IMG/VR virus record: IMGVR_UViG_3300006750_000012 | Location: 1-54,143 of that record | DNA length: 54,143 nt | Source of the DNA: a virus | Strand: one strand, 5' to 3' | Made by a program: the position numbers and the translations under genes | In this document: piece by piece, positions 12,954 through 19,896 of the stretch | Numbering within the stretch: position 1 is the stretch's first letter | Layout: each line of letters opens with the position of its first letter | The notes under the pieces: generated by a model | The model's input: the letters and a program-made list of their open reading frames with translations, nothing else | What the model was told of the DNA's origin: nothing | Database searches by the model: none

Positions 12954-13030
12954 TGTGGTGAAGCTTAAGTGGCATAAGCAACTGGCTGATAACCGGTAGA
13001 CAGGTGGTTCAAGTCCACTCACCACGACCA
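12954..13030 (+). tRNA. tRNA-Ile (GAT)
   Basis: Acceptor TGTGGTG/CACCACG, anticodon loop CTGATAA (GAT) with stem ACTGG/CCGGT, T arm GGTGG-TTCAAGT-CCACT, encoded CCA. Confidence 0.9.
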
Positions 13031-13036
13031 AACAAT

Positions 13037-13112
13037 GCTAGTGTGCGCATCGGGGTATGCGAACCGCCTGTCTAGCGGATGTAGGAGGGTTCGAGTCCCT
13101 TCACTAGCGCCA
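13037..13112 (+). tRNA. tRNA-Asp (GTC)
   Basis: Perfect acceptor GCTAGTG/CACTAGC, anticodon loop CTGTCTA (GTC) with stem CCGC/GCGG, T arm GAGGG-TTCGAGT-CCCTT, encoded CCA. Confidence 0.93.
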
Positions 13113-13129
13113 AATTTAAAAGGATACTT

Positions 13130-13723
13130 ATGAAAGTAGATATGTCCGTTCCTTTTGATAGATCATTTAATAGAAATTTTGATTTATCTGAGAGAACCAT
13201 ATTACAAGCTACAATGTCAGAAACAGCTTCTATATTTGAAAATATACCTTATAGCTGGGATAATGCTGATCAAGGTACAGGATTTGGAGATATTGGGGGA
13301 GATATATGGTCTTGCTGGTCATTCCTAAATGTAACAATACCTCAAGATGTAACAATAACAAAGGCCACAATGGTTTGGAAGCCTAGCACAGATCCTGACA
13401 CAATTAGTGCTGATCTTCTCTTTGATTGTGAAAAAGATGCTACTCCGGTAGATGTCACAAATACTACTCCTCTTAATAGACCCTACCAGGATTCTTTTGT
13501 GTGGACAACCGCTAACGATACTATTACAGGACTGACATTAACAGGAGATGAGGAATATACTTATAATATAGTAATAGATCCAGCGATTTTTCAAGAATGT
13601 ATAGATTTAGGCGGTTGGAATAGAAAATTTAACCTGAGAGGTAGAGCTCCAGATACCCCTTCTAATACGTGGGTAGGACAGAGAGATATTGCATCTTTGA
13701 TTGTGGAGTATTACGAAAATTAA
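13130..13723 (+). CDS. Beta-rich protein with DNRLRE/CBM-like domain
   Basis: 197 aa, no signal peptide. The core (WSFLNVTIPQDVTITKATMVW) resembles the C-terminal domain of the PhoD-like tail protein at 44811-46841 (FDPISTIPQGTTIKQAWLQI); both look like the DNRLRE-type beta-sandwich found in adhesins and carbohydrate-active proteins. This gene would be the isolated domain. It sits among tRNAs, far from the tail genes. A role in binding cell surface or virion decoration is an inference. Confidence 0.65.
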   Translation: MKVDMSVPFDRSFNRNFDLSERTILQATMSETASIFENIPYSWDNADQGTGFGDIGGDIWSCWSFLNVTIPQDVTITKATMVWKPSTDPDTISADLLFDCEKDATPVDVTNTTPLNRPYQDSFVWTTANDTITGLTLTGDEEYTYNIVIDPAIFQECIDLGGWNRKFNLRGRAPDTPSNTWVGQRDIASLIVEYYEN

Positions 13724-13724
13724 A

Positions 13725-13785
13725 GCCCCATTGGTGGAATTGGCAGACACGCTGGGTTTAGTTCCCAGTTCCCAGCCCCCGTAGA
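13725..13785 (+). pseudogene. Truncated tRNA-Leu (TAG), T arm and 3' acceptor missing
   Basis: GCCCCATTGGTGGAATTGGCAG is a typical 5' half of tRNA-Leu (acceptor, D arm), with anticodon loop TTTAGTT (TAG) and stem CTGGG/CCCAG. Afterwards no T arm and no strand complementary to GCCCCAT are found; tRNA-Gly begins at 13791. Looks like a deletion between two tRNA genes. Confidence 0.7.
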
Positions 13786-13790
13786 ACGGA

Positions 13791-13866
13791 GCAGTGATGG
13801 TGTTCAATGGTAGCATTACAGTCTTCCAAACTGACGGTATGGGTTCGAGTCCCATTCACTGTTCCA
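13791..13866 (+). tRNA. tRNA-Gly (TCC)
   Basis: Acceptor GCAGTGA/TCACTGT, anticodon loop CTTCCAA (TCC), T arm ATGGG-TTCGAGT-CCCAT, encoded CCA. Confidence 0.9.
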
Positions 13867-13872
13867 AATAAA

Positions 13873-13998
13873 GGGCAAGTGTGGCGGTGGTCGAAAGTAT
13901 GTAGTTGCTAACTGACAATCAGTAGTAGAAGACTGCATATGAATACAGGTGGTAGTCTATTGGGACTAATGACTTTAAACTTGCAGTCCCACTTTGTA
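13873..13998 (+). pseudogene. tRNA-Ser (GCT)-like remnant in a structured segment
   Basis: GGGCAAGTGTGGCGGTGGTC resembles the 5' part of tRNA-Ser, and TTGCTAA could be a GCT anticodon loop. Further on, CTGA-CAA-TCAG, AGACT/AGTCT and GGGACT/AGTCCC stems occur but no T arm or CCA. Either a broken tRNA-Ser or an unrelated small RNA. Confidence 0.35.
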
Positions 13999-14017
13999 AA
14001 TAACATGAGGACATTAT

Positions 14018-14545
14018 ATGTCTTTTAAATATTTAGTAGCTGCCAGTTTGCTAGCACTTAGTATGAGTGCTAATGCGGATATTTATATTGGTGGTGAAGT
14101 AAATAGTACGGCAGTTGACTCTAATTCTCTAGAAGATATTGTCAACGACTTCTCTGATCGTTCAGCTGGATATGGTGCAATTATTGGATATAAGTTTCCA
14201 ATGCCATTCGCAGTTCAGGCCAAGTACATAGCTCCCGAAGAGCTTGATGATCAAGGCCTTTCAATTGATGCAGATGGGTGGTTAGTAAGTGGACTAGGAT
14301 TCATTCCTTTAGGGAATGCTTGGTCTATTTACGGAGAAGCAGGATACTTTGATTTCTCTGGAGATATTGAGATTGGTAGTGAAGAAGCTTCACAGTCTTT
14401 ATCTGGAGAGAGTGGAGTATTGTTCGGAGCAGGTGTTAACTGGAACATCACCGGAGGACTAAACACTCGACTTGGCGCTACTCTATACGATGTAGAAGGT
14501 GCCAGTGTTAATCAGTTCAACCTAGGCGTACTGTACGAGTTTTAA
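14018..14545 (+). CDS. Outer-membrane beta-barrel protein
   Basis: 175 aa. Signal peptide MSFKYLVAASLLALSMSANA, cleavage before DIYIGGE. Alternating-hydrophobicity strands (YGAIIGYKF, WSIYGEAGYFDF, GVLFGAGVNW) and a terminal phenylalanine (LGVLYEF), the usual BAM signal, fit an 8-stranded OmpA/OmpW-like barrel. Third outer-membrane protein of this phage. ATGAGGAC upstream supports the start. May alter surface properties or block receptors (inference). Confidence 0.8.
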   Translation: MSFKYLVAASLLALSMSANADIYIGGEVNSTAVDSNSLEDIVNDFSDRSAGYGAIIGYKFPMPFAVQAKYIAPEELDDQGLSIDADGWLVSGLGFIPLGNAWSIYGEAGYFDFSGDIEIGSEEASQSLSGESGVLFGAGVNWNITGGLNTRLGATLYDVEGASVNQFNLGVLYEF

Positions 14546-14610
14546 ATATCGGACCGCTCCTTCCGACGGGACGTGCAAATATCGGAAGACCAATCTTATA
14601 AGAGGATAAT

Positions 14611-14910
14611 ATGGCTAGATTAGTCACGGATGGAGTCGCACAAGCTGCGGTAAAATTAAGCAATGTACTTAGTAGTAGACACGAAGGCGGAGGATATAAC
14701 GTATGGACTATCCAAGCCATAGCAGATGATGTACCTTCTGGTGCAACATTTCAGCTAGAGGCTAGTACTAATAATAATGATTTTGACCCAGTCCCAGATG
14801 TAACATTAACTTCTGGACAACAGATCGCTAGTTTTACTATGTCTAGTAGATGCTGGGTACAACTTACTGGGCTTGAAACTGCTTTTACAGGCGACGTTAA
14901 TATAGTATAA
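14611..14910 (+). CDS. Hypothetical beta-rich protein, 99 aa
   Basis: Sequence such as ASTNNNDFDPVPDVTLTSGQ with short strands resembles small virion decoration or discoidin-like proteins but I recognise no family. AGAGGATAAT upstream. Preceded by two copies of AAATATCGGA (about 14545 and 14576) flanking a TCGGA/TCCGA hairpin. Stop overlaps the next ATG. Confidence 0.55.
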   Translation: MARLVTDGVAQAAVKLSNVLSSRHEGGGYNVWTIQAIADDVPSGATFQLEASTNNNDFDPVPDVTLTSGQQIASFTMSSRCWVQLTGLETAFTGDVNIV

Positions 14911-15089
14911 TGTCAAACAAAGAAACAAGATTGAAAAGATGGGATCAAATTCAACGTGATCAAAAACGTAAAAGACGATCCAAAAATTTTAACCATAAAC
15001 AGAAAACTAAGCAAGAAAAGGCTTATAAACGAGAACGAATTAGTCTTAAAGACAAAGTAGAAGAGGCCCTTAAAAACTTAAAACTATAG
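14910..15089 (+). CDS. Very basic small protein, 59 aa
   Basis: Starts in a TAATG overlap. Lys/Arg-rich helical protein (RDQKRKRRSKNFNHKQKTKQ). Likely nucleic-acid binding by charge; no family. Confidence 0.5.
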   Translation: MSNKETRLKRWDQIQRDQKRKRRSKNFNHKQKTKQEKAYKRERISLKDKVEEALKNLKL

Positions 15090-15098
15090 GGACTTAAT

Positions 15099-15362
15099 AT
15101 GAACGTTCTAAAAATTGATGATTTCCACTATATTTGGTATGCTGGTGGGAAGTGGCCGTATACGATAAGTTTGGAAGATATTTTTCCATACTTACAAAGA
15201 GAACCTATTATACCCAATTACCCCGAGCATATGCAGAAGCGAGGATTAGAAAAGGTTCCATGGGAACGGCTTCCAGAACCTATCAAGAGATGCATAGTGG
15301 CAGCACAAAGCACTTTCTTAGAGTCGGTAAAAGAGAAACAGGACGAAGAAAAAGACAAATAA
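15099..15362 (+). CDS. Hypothetical protein, 87 aa
   Basis: Soluble, begins MNVLKIDDFHYIWYAGGKWP, charged helical C-terminus. No motif recognised. Last gene before a strong terminator. Confidence 0.6.
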   Translation: MNVLKIDDFHYIWYAGGKWPYTISLEDIFPYLQREPIIPNYPEHMQKRGLEKVPWERLPEPIKRCIVAAQSTFLESVKEKQDEEKDK

Positions 15363-15394
15363 AAAAATGCCGCTGAGAAGCGGCATTTTTTTAT
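15362..15394 (+). terminator. Rho-independent terminator
   Basis: AAAATGCCGCT, loop GAGA, AGCGGCATTTTTTT. Ideal shape; it ends the 14018-15362 unit just before the next promoter. Confidence 0.92.
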
Positions 15395-15400
15395 TTGAAC

Positions 15401-15429
15401 TTGAAATTTTCAGTTAAATAGCGTATAAT
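15401..15429 (+). promoter_or_regulatory. Rightward promoter
   Basis: TTGAAA (15401-15406), 17-base spacer, TATAAT (15424-15429) then ATATATTC. Drives the phosphoesterase at 15453. Confidence 0.85.
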
Positions 15430-15452
15430 ATATATTCAAATGGAGATTTAAC

Positions 15453-16211
15453 ATGAAATTTCAAGTAATGAGCGATCTACACCTTGAGTTTTGTGGCTAC
15501 AATAGGGAGGTTATCATTCCAGCCGACGTTGACGTAGTCATCTTAGCTGGGGATGTAGGTACTAAAGTAGATAGAACAATGGCCTGGATCAAAAATTGGA
15601 TGCAGGACAAGCAAGTAGTTATGGTTGCTGGCAACCATGAGTACTATGGTGATAAACTTCAAAAAACTGATTTTGAGTTTAAAGAATATGACGTCAAGTA
15701 TGATTGGTTTCACTTCCTACAAGATGGGTATTACACAGAGGTGCTTGGTCAGGGATTTGCTGGTGGTACATTGTGGACAGACTTTAAAAAGTTTGATCCA
15801 CTTATACAAGCACATTGTGGCCTAACAATGCGAGATTACGATGTAATCAGGGCACCCCCTAATTATAGGAGATTACAACCTGCGGACACGTATCTTATTC
15901 ATCAAGATACTGTAAAGCATTTAGATGATGTATTATATGCCCACCCTGAAACTATTGTAGTTACTCACACAGCTCCACATGCGTTGTGTGTACACGATAA
16001 GTACAAAGATGATTGGATGACTAATCATGCTTACTACACCGATCTTGATTGGATGTTAGAAAAGTATGATATTCCTTTCTGGTTCCATGGACATATGCAC
16101 GATACTCATGACATTACCGTTCATAATACAAGGATCATATGTAATCCTTATGGATACGATGGACATGAAGTAAACCCATTATTTAATCCTAATTTAATAT
16201 TGGAGATCTAA
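15453..16211 (+). CDS. Calcineurin-like metallophosphoesterase
   Basis: 252 aa. Metal-binding motifs in order: SDLHLE (residues 7-12), AGDVG (about 32), AGNHEYY (about 58), VVTHTAPH (about 172) and WFHGHMHD (about 210). Complete active site. Similar stand-alone phosphoesterases are common in phages; substrate unknown (nucleotides or a phosphodiester). Distinct from the SbcD-like enzyme at 36872. First gene after its promoter. Confidence 0.88.
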   Translation: MKFQVMSDLHLEFCGYNREVIIPADVDVVILAGDVGTKVDRTMAWIKNWMQDKQVVMVAGNHEYYGDKLQKTDFEFKEYDVKYDWFHFLQDGYYTEVLGQGFAGGTLWTDFKKFDPLIQAHCGLTMRDYDVIRAPPNYRRLQPADTYLIHQDTVKHLDDVLYAHPETIVVTHTAPHALCVHDKYKDDWMTNHAYYTDLDWMLEKYDIPFWFHGHMHDTHDITVHNTRIICNPYGYDGHEVNPLFNPNLILEI

Positions 16212-16212
16212 C

Positions 16213-16431
16213 ATGAGACGCGACCTTTCTAACATGAAACACTTTATGGTATCACGAGATACTACAGTATACATCTTCAAAGATGGCTGTATAATAATTG
16301 AAAATTCTCTTTGTGGGAACGGAAAATTATCTACGTTTAGCGTAGTGGAGACTAGGGACGTCTTACGACAAATCATGGCATTTGGTGATACAGTACCTGA
16401 TGGTGTGTTTGATGAGTTGGACAAAATATGA
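16213..16431 (+). CDS. Hypothetical protein, 72 aa
   Basis: Starts one base after the phosphoesterase stop. Mixed alpha/beta with no recognised motif. Stop overlaps the next ATG (ATGA). Confidence 0.55.
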   Translation: MRRDLSNMKHFMVSRDTTVYIFKDGCIIIENSLCGNGKLSTFSVVETRDVLRQIMAFGDTVPDGVFDELDKI

Positions 16432-16556
16432 TAGATATACTTCTATCTACGATGACCACATTCGTTGCAATAATGGGTGTGGTCATCTTTTTGGCTACAA
16501 TAATTTGGATTATTCCAGCCACAATTGATCTTATTTTTTCTATCTTTAGGAAATAA
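16428..16556 (+). CDS. Mini membrane protein, 42 aa
   Basis: Almost entirely hydrophobic (TTFVAIMGVVIFLATIIWII). Starts within ATGA of the previous gene. Function unknown. Confidence 0.5.
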   Translation: MIDILLSTMTTFVAIMGVVIFLATIIWIIPATIDLIFSIFRK

Positions 16557-16576
16557 TAGCAATCGAAAAATTTATC

Positions 16577-16605
16577 TTGACATTTAGCTTACATTTTGCT
16601 ATAAT
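16577..16605 (+). promoter_or_regulatory. Rightward promoter
   Basis: TTGACA (16577-16582), 17-base spacer, TATAAT (16600-16605) then ATATATACTGGAAAAAC. Start near 16612; leads into a 120-base structured leader. Confidence 0.88.
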
Positions 16606-16611
16606 ATATAT

Positions 16612-16734
16612 ACTGGAAAAACAAATTGCTTAACCAGTAAAATAATAAGTATAATAATTCTCCGTCCGTTCCTGGTCACCGGACTAGTTTAGTAGAACTA
16701 GTAAAAACCAGGTTCTTTTCTTTTTGGAGAACAT
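16612..16734 (+). promoter_or_regulatory. Structured 5' leader that masks the RBS
   Basis: Nested stems: TTCTCC (16658-16663) with GGAGAA (16726-16731, the ribosome binding site), CCTGGT (16671-16676) with ACCAGG (16707-16712), and ACTAGTT (16683-16689) with AACTAGT (16696-16702). ACCAG further upstream (about 16633) can pair with CTGGT instead, an alternative fold. ACCAGG is followed by TTCTTTTCTTTTT, terminator-like. Looks like a riboswitch-like or thermosensor-like control element; ligand unknown. Confidence 0.6.
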
Positions 16735-16899
16735 ATGAAAGAAGAGTATGATTTTGAAGATATGCCAGAGGTAATAAGAGCAAAAGACCTATTACCTTGG
16801 TACTACAGAATAGCTTTGTGGATTGCAAATCACTTAGTTTTATATTCAGTCTTAGTTGCTACCCTTGGGTTTGCGGCAGGCTGGTTTTTGCACAATTAG
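16735..16899 (+). CDS. Small membrane protein, 54 aa
   Basis: Acidic N-terminus (MKEEYDFEDMPEVIRAKDLL), then one membrane helix (residues 28-50). The only product immediately behind the structured leader. Function unknown. Confidence 0.6.
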   Translation: MKEEYDFEDMPEVIRAKDLLPWYYRIALWIANHLVLYSVLVATLGFAAGWFLHN

Positions 16900-16901
16900 A
16901 G

Positions 16902-16988
16902 ACTGGAACCAAGATACCAATACTTACACGAAAGTGCTAGGATTGTCTAGCAAGCTTTATAATACAGAAGGTATTACCGTGTTCCAGT
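16902..16988 (+). other. Compact branched RNA structure
   Basis: ACTGGAAC (16902-16909) pairs with GTTCCAGT (16981-16988); inside, ATACC (16914-16918) with GGTAT (16970-16974), a CAC-GAAA-GTG hairpin (16927-16936) and TGCTAG/CTAGCA (16935-16940/16947-16952). The cloverleaf-like layout suggests a small RNA or a processing site between two membrane-protein genes. Not a tRNA: no T arm or CCA. Confidence 0.55.
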
Positions 16989-17013
16989 TCTCTTAATACA
17001 TAAAAAGGATGAT

Positions 17014-17286
17014 ATGGATATAGTAGTAATACTTATCTATTATCTTATTATCGCAATATCCTTCAGTATTAGTACCTTTATTACTTATATATGGCCAACA
17101 GTTGGAATCGCAAGAGAGATAGCTGGAAAGTATAATGTTTTAGATCAGAGCAATTTAGCTTTTTTCTGTGAATATTGTTTCTGGACAACTATAACTTTTC
17201 CTTGGCAATTATATGACATAATAGTAACTGATTCAGAAATTTTTAAAGATAGGATAGTAGATATACTAGTTGACGAAGAAAAATAA
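17014..17286 (+). CDS. Membrane protein, 90 aa
   Basis: Two hydrophobic segments (residues 3-32 and 48-68), acidic tail. AAAAGGATGAT upstream. Function unknown. Confidence 0.6.
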   Translation: MDIVVILIYYLIIAISFSISTFITYIWPTVGIAREIAGKYNVLDQSNLAFFCEYCFWTTITFPWQLYDIIVTDSEIFKDRIVDILVDEEK

Positions 17287-17289
17287 TAT

Positions 17290-17871
17290 ATGATGAAAGA
17301 TATCATGGTCGATTTAGAGACTGCGGATAATGTTCCAGGCGGTGCTCTATTTAGTTGTGCTGCTGTACAATGCGACTTAACAACAGGCGAAACAGGCGAA
17401 GAAATTCACAGAAATATAGATTTACAATCCTGCTTAGATGCAGGATTAACCGTTAGTGGTGATACAATATATTGGTGGTTAAAACAATCTAATGAAGCTA
17501 GGAAAAGTCTAGATACTTTGAAAAAGATTTCACTCAATGAATTTTGTAAAGAACTAAATGGTTTCGTTAAATTTATAGCAGATAAACAAAAGATTAGCCC
17601 TAAGCTTTTTAGGGTATGGGGAAACGGTGCTTCTTTTGATAATGCTTTTATAAGGTATGCTTATAGAGCAGTTGGACAAGAGTTTATAGTACCTTTCTGG
17701 AATGACAGAGATGTAAGAACAGTAGTTGGGTTTTATCCTAATAACTTATTTCAGGATTTAAAAATAAATATTCCCCGAACGGAATCACATAATGCGTTAC
17801 ATGACGCAAAATATCAAGTTAAATACGTAAGTCAAATAATGAAAGACTTAGGCGTAACGGAGTTATATTAA
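17290..17871 (+). CDS. 3'-5' exonuclease, Rv2179c-like DEDD family
   Basis: 193 aa. MVDLETADN (residues 6-14) supplies the first acidic pair; VWGNGASFDNAFIRYAY (about 107-123) and HNALHDAKYQ (about 165-174) supply the remaining DEDDh residues. IYWWLKQS and RDVRTVV match the Rv2179c-like domain (PF16473) found in phages. Probable role: trimming RNA or DNA 3' ends. Confidence 0.85.
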   Translation: MMKDIMVDLETADNVPGGALFSCAAVQCDLTTGETGEEIHRNIDLQSCLDAGLTVSGDTIYWWLKQSNEARKSLDTLKKISLNEFCKELNGFVKFIADKQKISPKLFRVWGNGASFDNAFIRYAYRAVGQEFIVPFWNDRDVRTVVGFYPNNLFQDLKINIPRTESHNALHDAKYQVKYVSQIMKDLGVTELY

Positions 17872-17987
17872 TGACATTAACAGAAATAGCAGCTATCTTT
17901 GGAGTAGTAGTTATGTTTTTCAGTATTTTTGGACTGATAACATATGACATAATTACTAGTGATAGCGAAACACGACCAGGAGAGTAA
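17871..17987 (+). CDS. Mini membrane protein, 38 aa
   Basis: TAATG overlap with the exonuclease. MTLTEIAAIFGVVVMFFSIF forms one helix, with a short acidic tail. Function unknown. Confidence 0.5.
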   Translation: MTLTEIAAIFGVVVMFFSIFGLITYDIITSDSETRPGE

Positions 17988-17988
17988 T

Positions 17989-18075
17989 ATGTTAGAATTC
18001 ATCCTAGTAGGAATTATCCTAGTAGCATTTTTTGTGGTTTGCATAAAGATGCCGGGTACAACAACAAAAATATAA
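17989..18075 (+). CDS. Mini membrane protein, 28 aa
   Basis: MLEFILVGIILVAFFVVCIK plus a short tail; GACCAGGAGA upstream. Ends directly before the next ATG. Function unknown. Confidence 0.45.
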   Translation: MLEFILVGIILVAFFVVCIKMPGTTTKI

Positions 18076-18510
18076 ATGTATAGTATAGGATTTACAGGCA
18101 CGCAAAGTGGAATTACTGAAGGTCAATTTATAAATCTTAGTAGGATTCTGCATATACTTTCTAGAAAAGGGAAAGTAGAAGTACATCACGGTATGTGTAT
18201 AGGTGCGGATCATGAGTTTCATATTATGATTAGAAGTATTCTAGGTTCTGAGGCTGAAATTCATGGACACCCCTGTAATATATACGATAAACAGGCAAAA
18301 ATTATAGATATAGATGTTATGCATCCAATAATGAAGCCTTTAAAAAGAAATAAAATTATAGCAAAAAGCTCAGATCAAATTATTGTATGTCCCAAGGAAT
18401 CTGAAGAACAGTTAAGATCAGGAACTTGGGCTACATATAGATATGCACAACAAGCCAATAAGGAAATTACTTTAATTAAACCAGACGGTACAGTATGCAA
18501 CAGTATTTAA
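18076..18510 (+). CDS. SLOG/DprA-like nucleotide-binding protein
   Basis: 144 aa. Rossmann-like features: N-terminal GFTGTQSG, HHGMCIGADHEFH in the middle, and SGTWATYRYAQQANKEITLI near the end. This is the pattern of the SLOG superfamily (DprA/TIR-linked nucleotide-sensing folds). Such proteins bind nucleotides or NAD-like ligands; phage members are mostly uncharacterised and could act in counter-defence or DNA uptake-like recombination. It overlaps thyA by 16 bases. Confidence 0.7.
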   Translation: MYSIGFTGTQSGITEGQFINLSRILHILSRKGKVEVHHGMCIGADHEFHIMIRSILGSEAEIHGHPCNIYDKQAKIIDIDVMHPIMKPLKRNKIIAKSSDQIIVCPKESEEQLRSGTWATYRYAQQANKEITLIKPDGTVCNSI

Positions 18511-19358
18511 ATTTATTAGATGACATTCTCTATAAAGGGTATAAAGTTGAAGAGGATAGAACAGGCACGGGTACACTTAAATTATTCGGTACTCGTATGG
18601 AGTTCGATCTTACACAGGGTTTTCCCTTACTTACTACAAAGTATATCCCTTATAAGTTAGTATTAGGAGAGCTACTTTGGTTTATTCAAGGCGGGCGTAG
18701 AGATCGCAACCTTTATACCCAAGACCTAAACAAGTTCCATCCTAGTAAGATATGGAACGAATGGGCTACAGATAGCGGTATGCTGGGTCCCGTGTATGGG
18801 GTACAGTGGCGTAGTTGGCCTACTTTTAGAGAAGAGGCTAGGCGGGCTGTAGAGGGAGAGGACTATCCTCTTATCGAAACCACAGATCATATAGATCAAC
18901 TACAAAACGTAATCAATAGTATTAAAACCACTCCATACTCACGCCGGCACATAGTATCTGCCTGGAATGTTTCGGAGCTTCATCAAATGCGTTTAGCACC
19001 TTGTCATATTCTTTTTCAATTTAGTGTAAGAGGTAAGTATCTTGATTGCCAACTTTATCAACGTAGCTGTGATATGTTTCTAGGCGTACCTTTTAATATC
19101 GCTAGTTATTCACTATTAACTATGATGGTGGCTGGTGTATGTAATTTGATACCGGGGCGCTTTATTTGGGTTGGTGGAGATACTCATATTTACTTAAATC
19201 ATGTAGACCAAGTTAAACTTCAACTTCAAAGACAACCGAGGAAACTGCCAGAAATTAAAATGGATGTAGAAAATAATATTAATGATTATAAGATGGATTC
19301 CTTTGCATTACAAGGGTATACTTCACATCCACATATTCCGGCTCCAATATCAGTATGA
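18495..19358 (+). CDS. thyA: Thymidylate synthase
   Basis: 287 aa, full family length. The dUMP/folate site residues are present: RTGTGTLKLFGT (residues 22-33), YSRRHIVSAWN (about 148), LAPCHILFQF with the catalytic Cys (about 171-180), QRSCDMFLGVPFNIASYSLL (about 192-211) and THIYLNHVDQ. Makes dTMP for phage DNA synthesis together with dUTPase and class II ribonucleotide reductase encoded further right. Confidence 0.95.
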   Translation: MQQYLNLLDDILYKGYKVEEDRTGTGTLKLFGTRMEFDLTQGFPLLTTKYIPYKLVLGELLWFIQGGRRDRNLYTQDLNKFHPSKIWNEWATDSGMLGPVYGVQWRSWPTFREEARRAVEGEDYPLIETTDHIDQLQNVINSIKTTPYSRRHIVSAWNVSELHQMRLAPCHILFQFSVRGKYLDCQLYQRSCDMFLGVPFNIASYSLLTMMVAGVCNLIPGRFIWVGGDTHIYLNHVDQVKLQLQRQPRKLPEIKMDVENNINDYKMDSFALQGYTSHPHIPAPISV

Positions 19359-19555
19359 TTATAGATTACGAAATTAAATCAATGGATCCATTTTATCAAT
19401 GGTGTCAGCGTGCAGGTAGAATCTTACAGCATCGCTATGAAATGGATATTAATAACTACATGATGAAATATAAAGTCAAAGAGGCTTTTGAATCTGGTAT
19501 GTCTCCGCGAGAGTTCACGGAGAGACTAGCTAAGAGGGAGTTAGACCTTGATTGA
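19355..19555 (+). CDS. Hypothetical protein, 66 aa
   Basis: Overlaps thyA by ATGA. Helical, contains MSPREFTERLAKRELDLD at the C-terminus. No family recognised. Confidence 0.55.
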   Translation: MIIDYEIKSMDPFYQWCQRAGRILQHRYEMDINNYMMKYKVKEAFESGMSPREFTERLAKRELDLD

Positions 19556-19730
19556 ATTAAGACGGTTAGTTACTAATTATTTATCTCCTACTCCTGGATA
19601 CGAAGATGTAGCAGGTAGAGCACCTATGATAACGGCAAAACACAAAGTATTGCAGTATCGAGTATTAATAGTTGAAGAACTCGGTACAGATTGGCAAGAC
19701 ATTCTAGAAGTAGAAGAAAACGATGGGTGA
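19548..19730 (+). CDS. Hypothetical protein, 60 aa
   Basis: TTG/ATT-region start overlapping the previous gene by 8 bases; sequence VLIVEELGTDWQDILEVEE looks like one small beta-alpha unit. Function unknown. Confidence 0.45.
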   Translation: MIELRRLVTNYLSPTPGYEDVAGRAPMITAKHKVLQYRVLIVEELGTDWQDILEVEENDG

Positions 19731-19896
19731 CAGATTTTACGCACAACAGAAGGCACATAAGCCAGGACGCAGGCTGAAGAAGCACGCGATAGAAGAATTG
19801 GAACAGTTAATAGGCCCAATTAATGGTCTAGACAGAGCAACAATAGCAACAATTGACGCCTTAACAGAGGCAGTAGAGAAAAAATTACTATCATGA
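19723..19896 (+). CDS. Small helical protein sharing the paralogue C-terminal domain
   Basis: 57 aa. RRLKKHAIEELEQLIGPING followed by LDRATIATIDALTEAVEKKL parallels the C-terminal halves of 518-895 and 25033-25401 (basic-Lys-A-hydrophobic start, then a second helix pair). It would be that domain without the helix-turn-helix. Overlaps its neighbours on both sides. Confidence 0.55.
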   Translation: MGDRFYAQQKAHKPGRRLKKHAIEELEQLIGPINGLDRATIATIDALTEAVEKKLLS

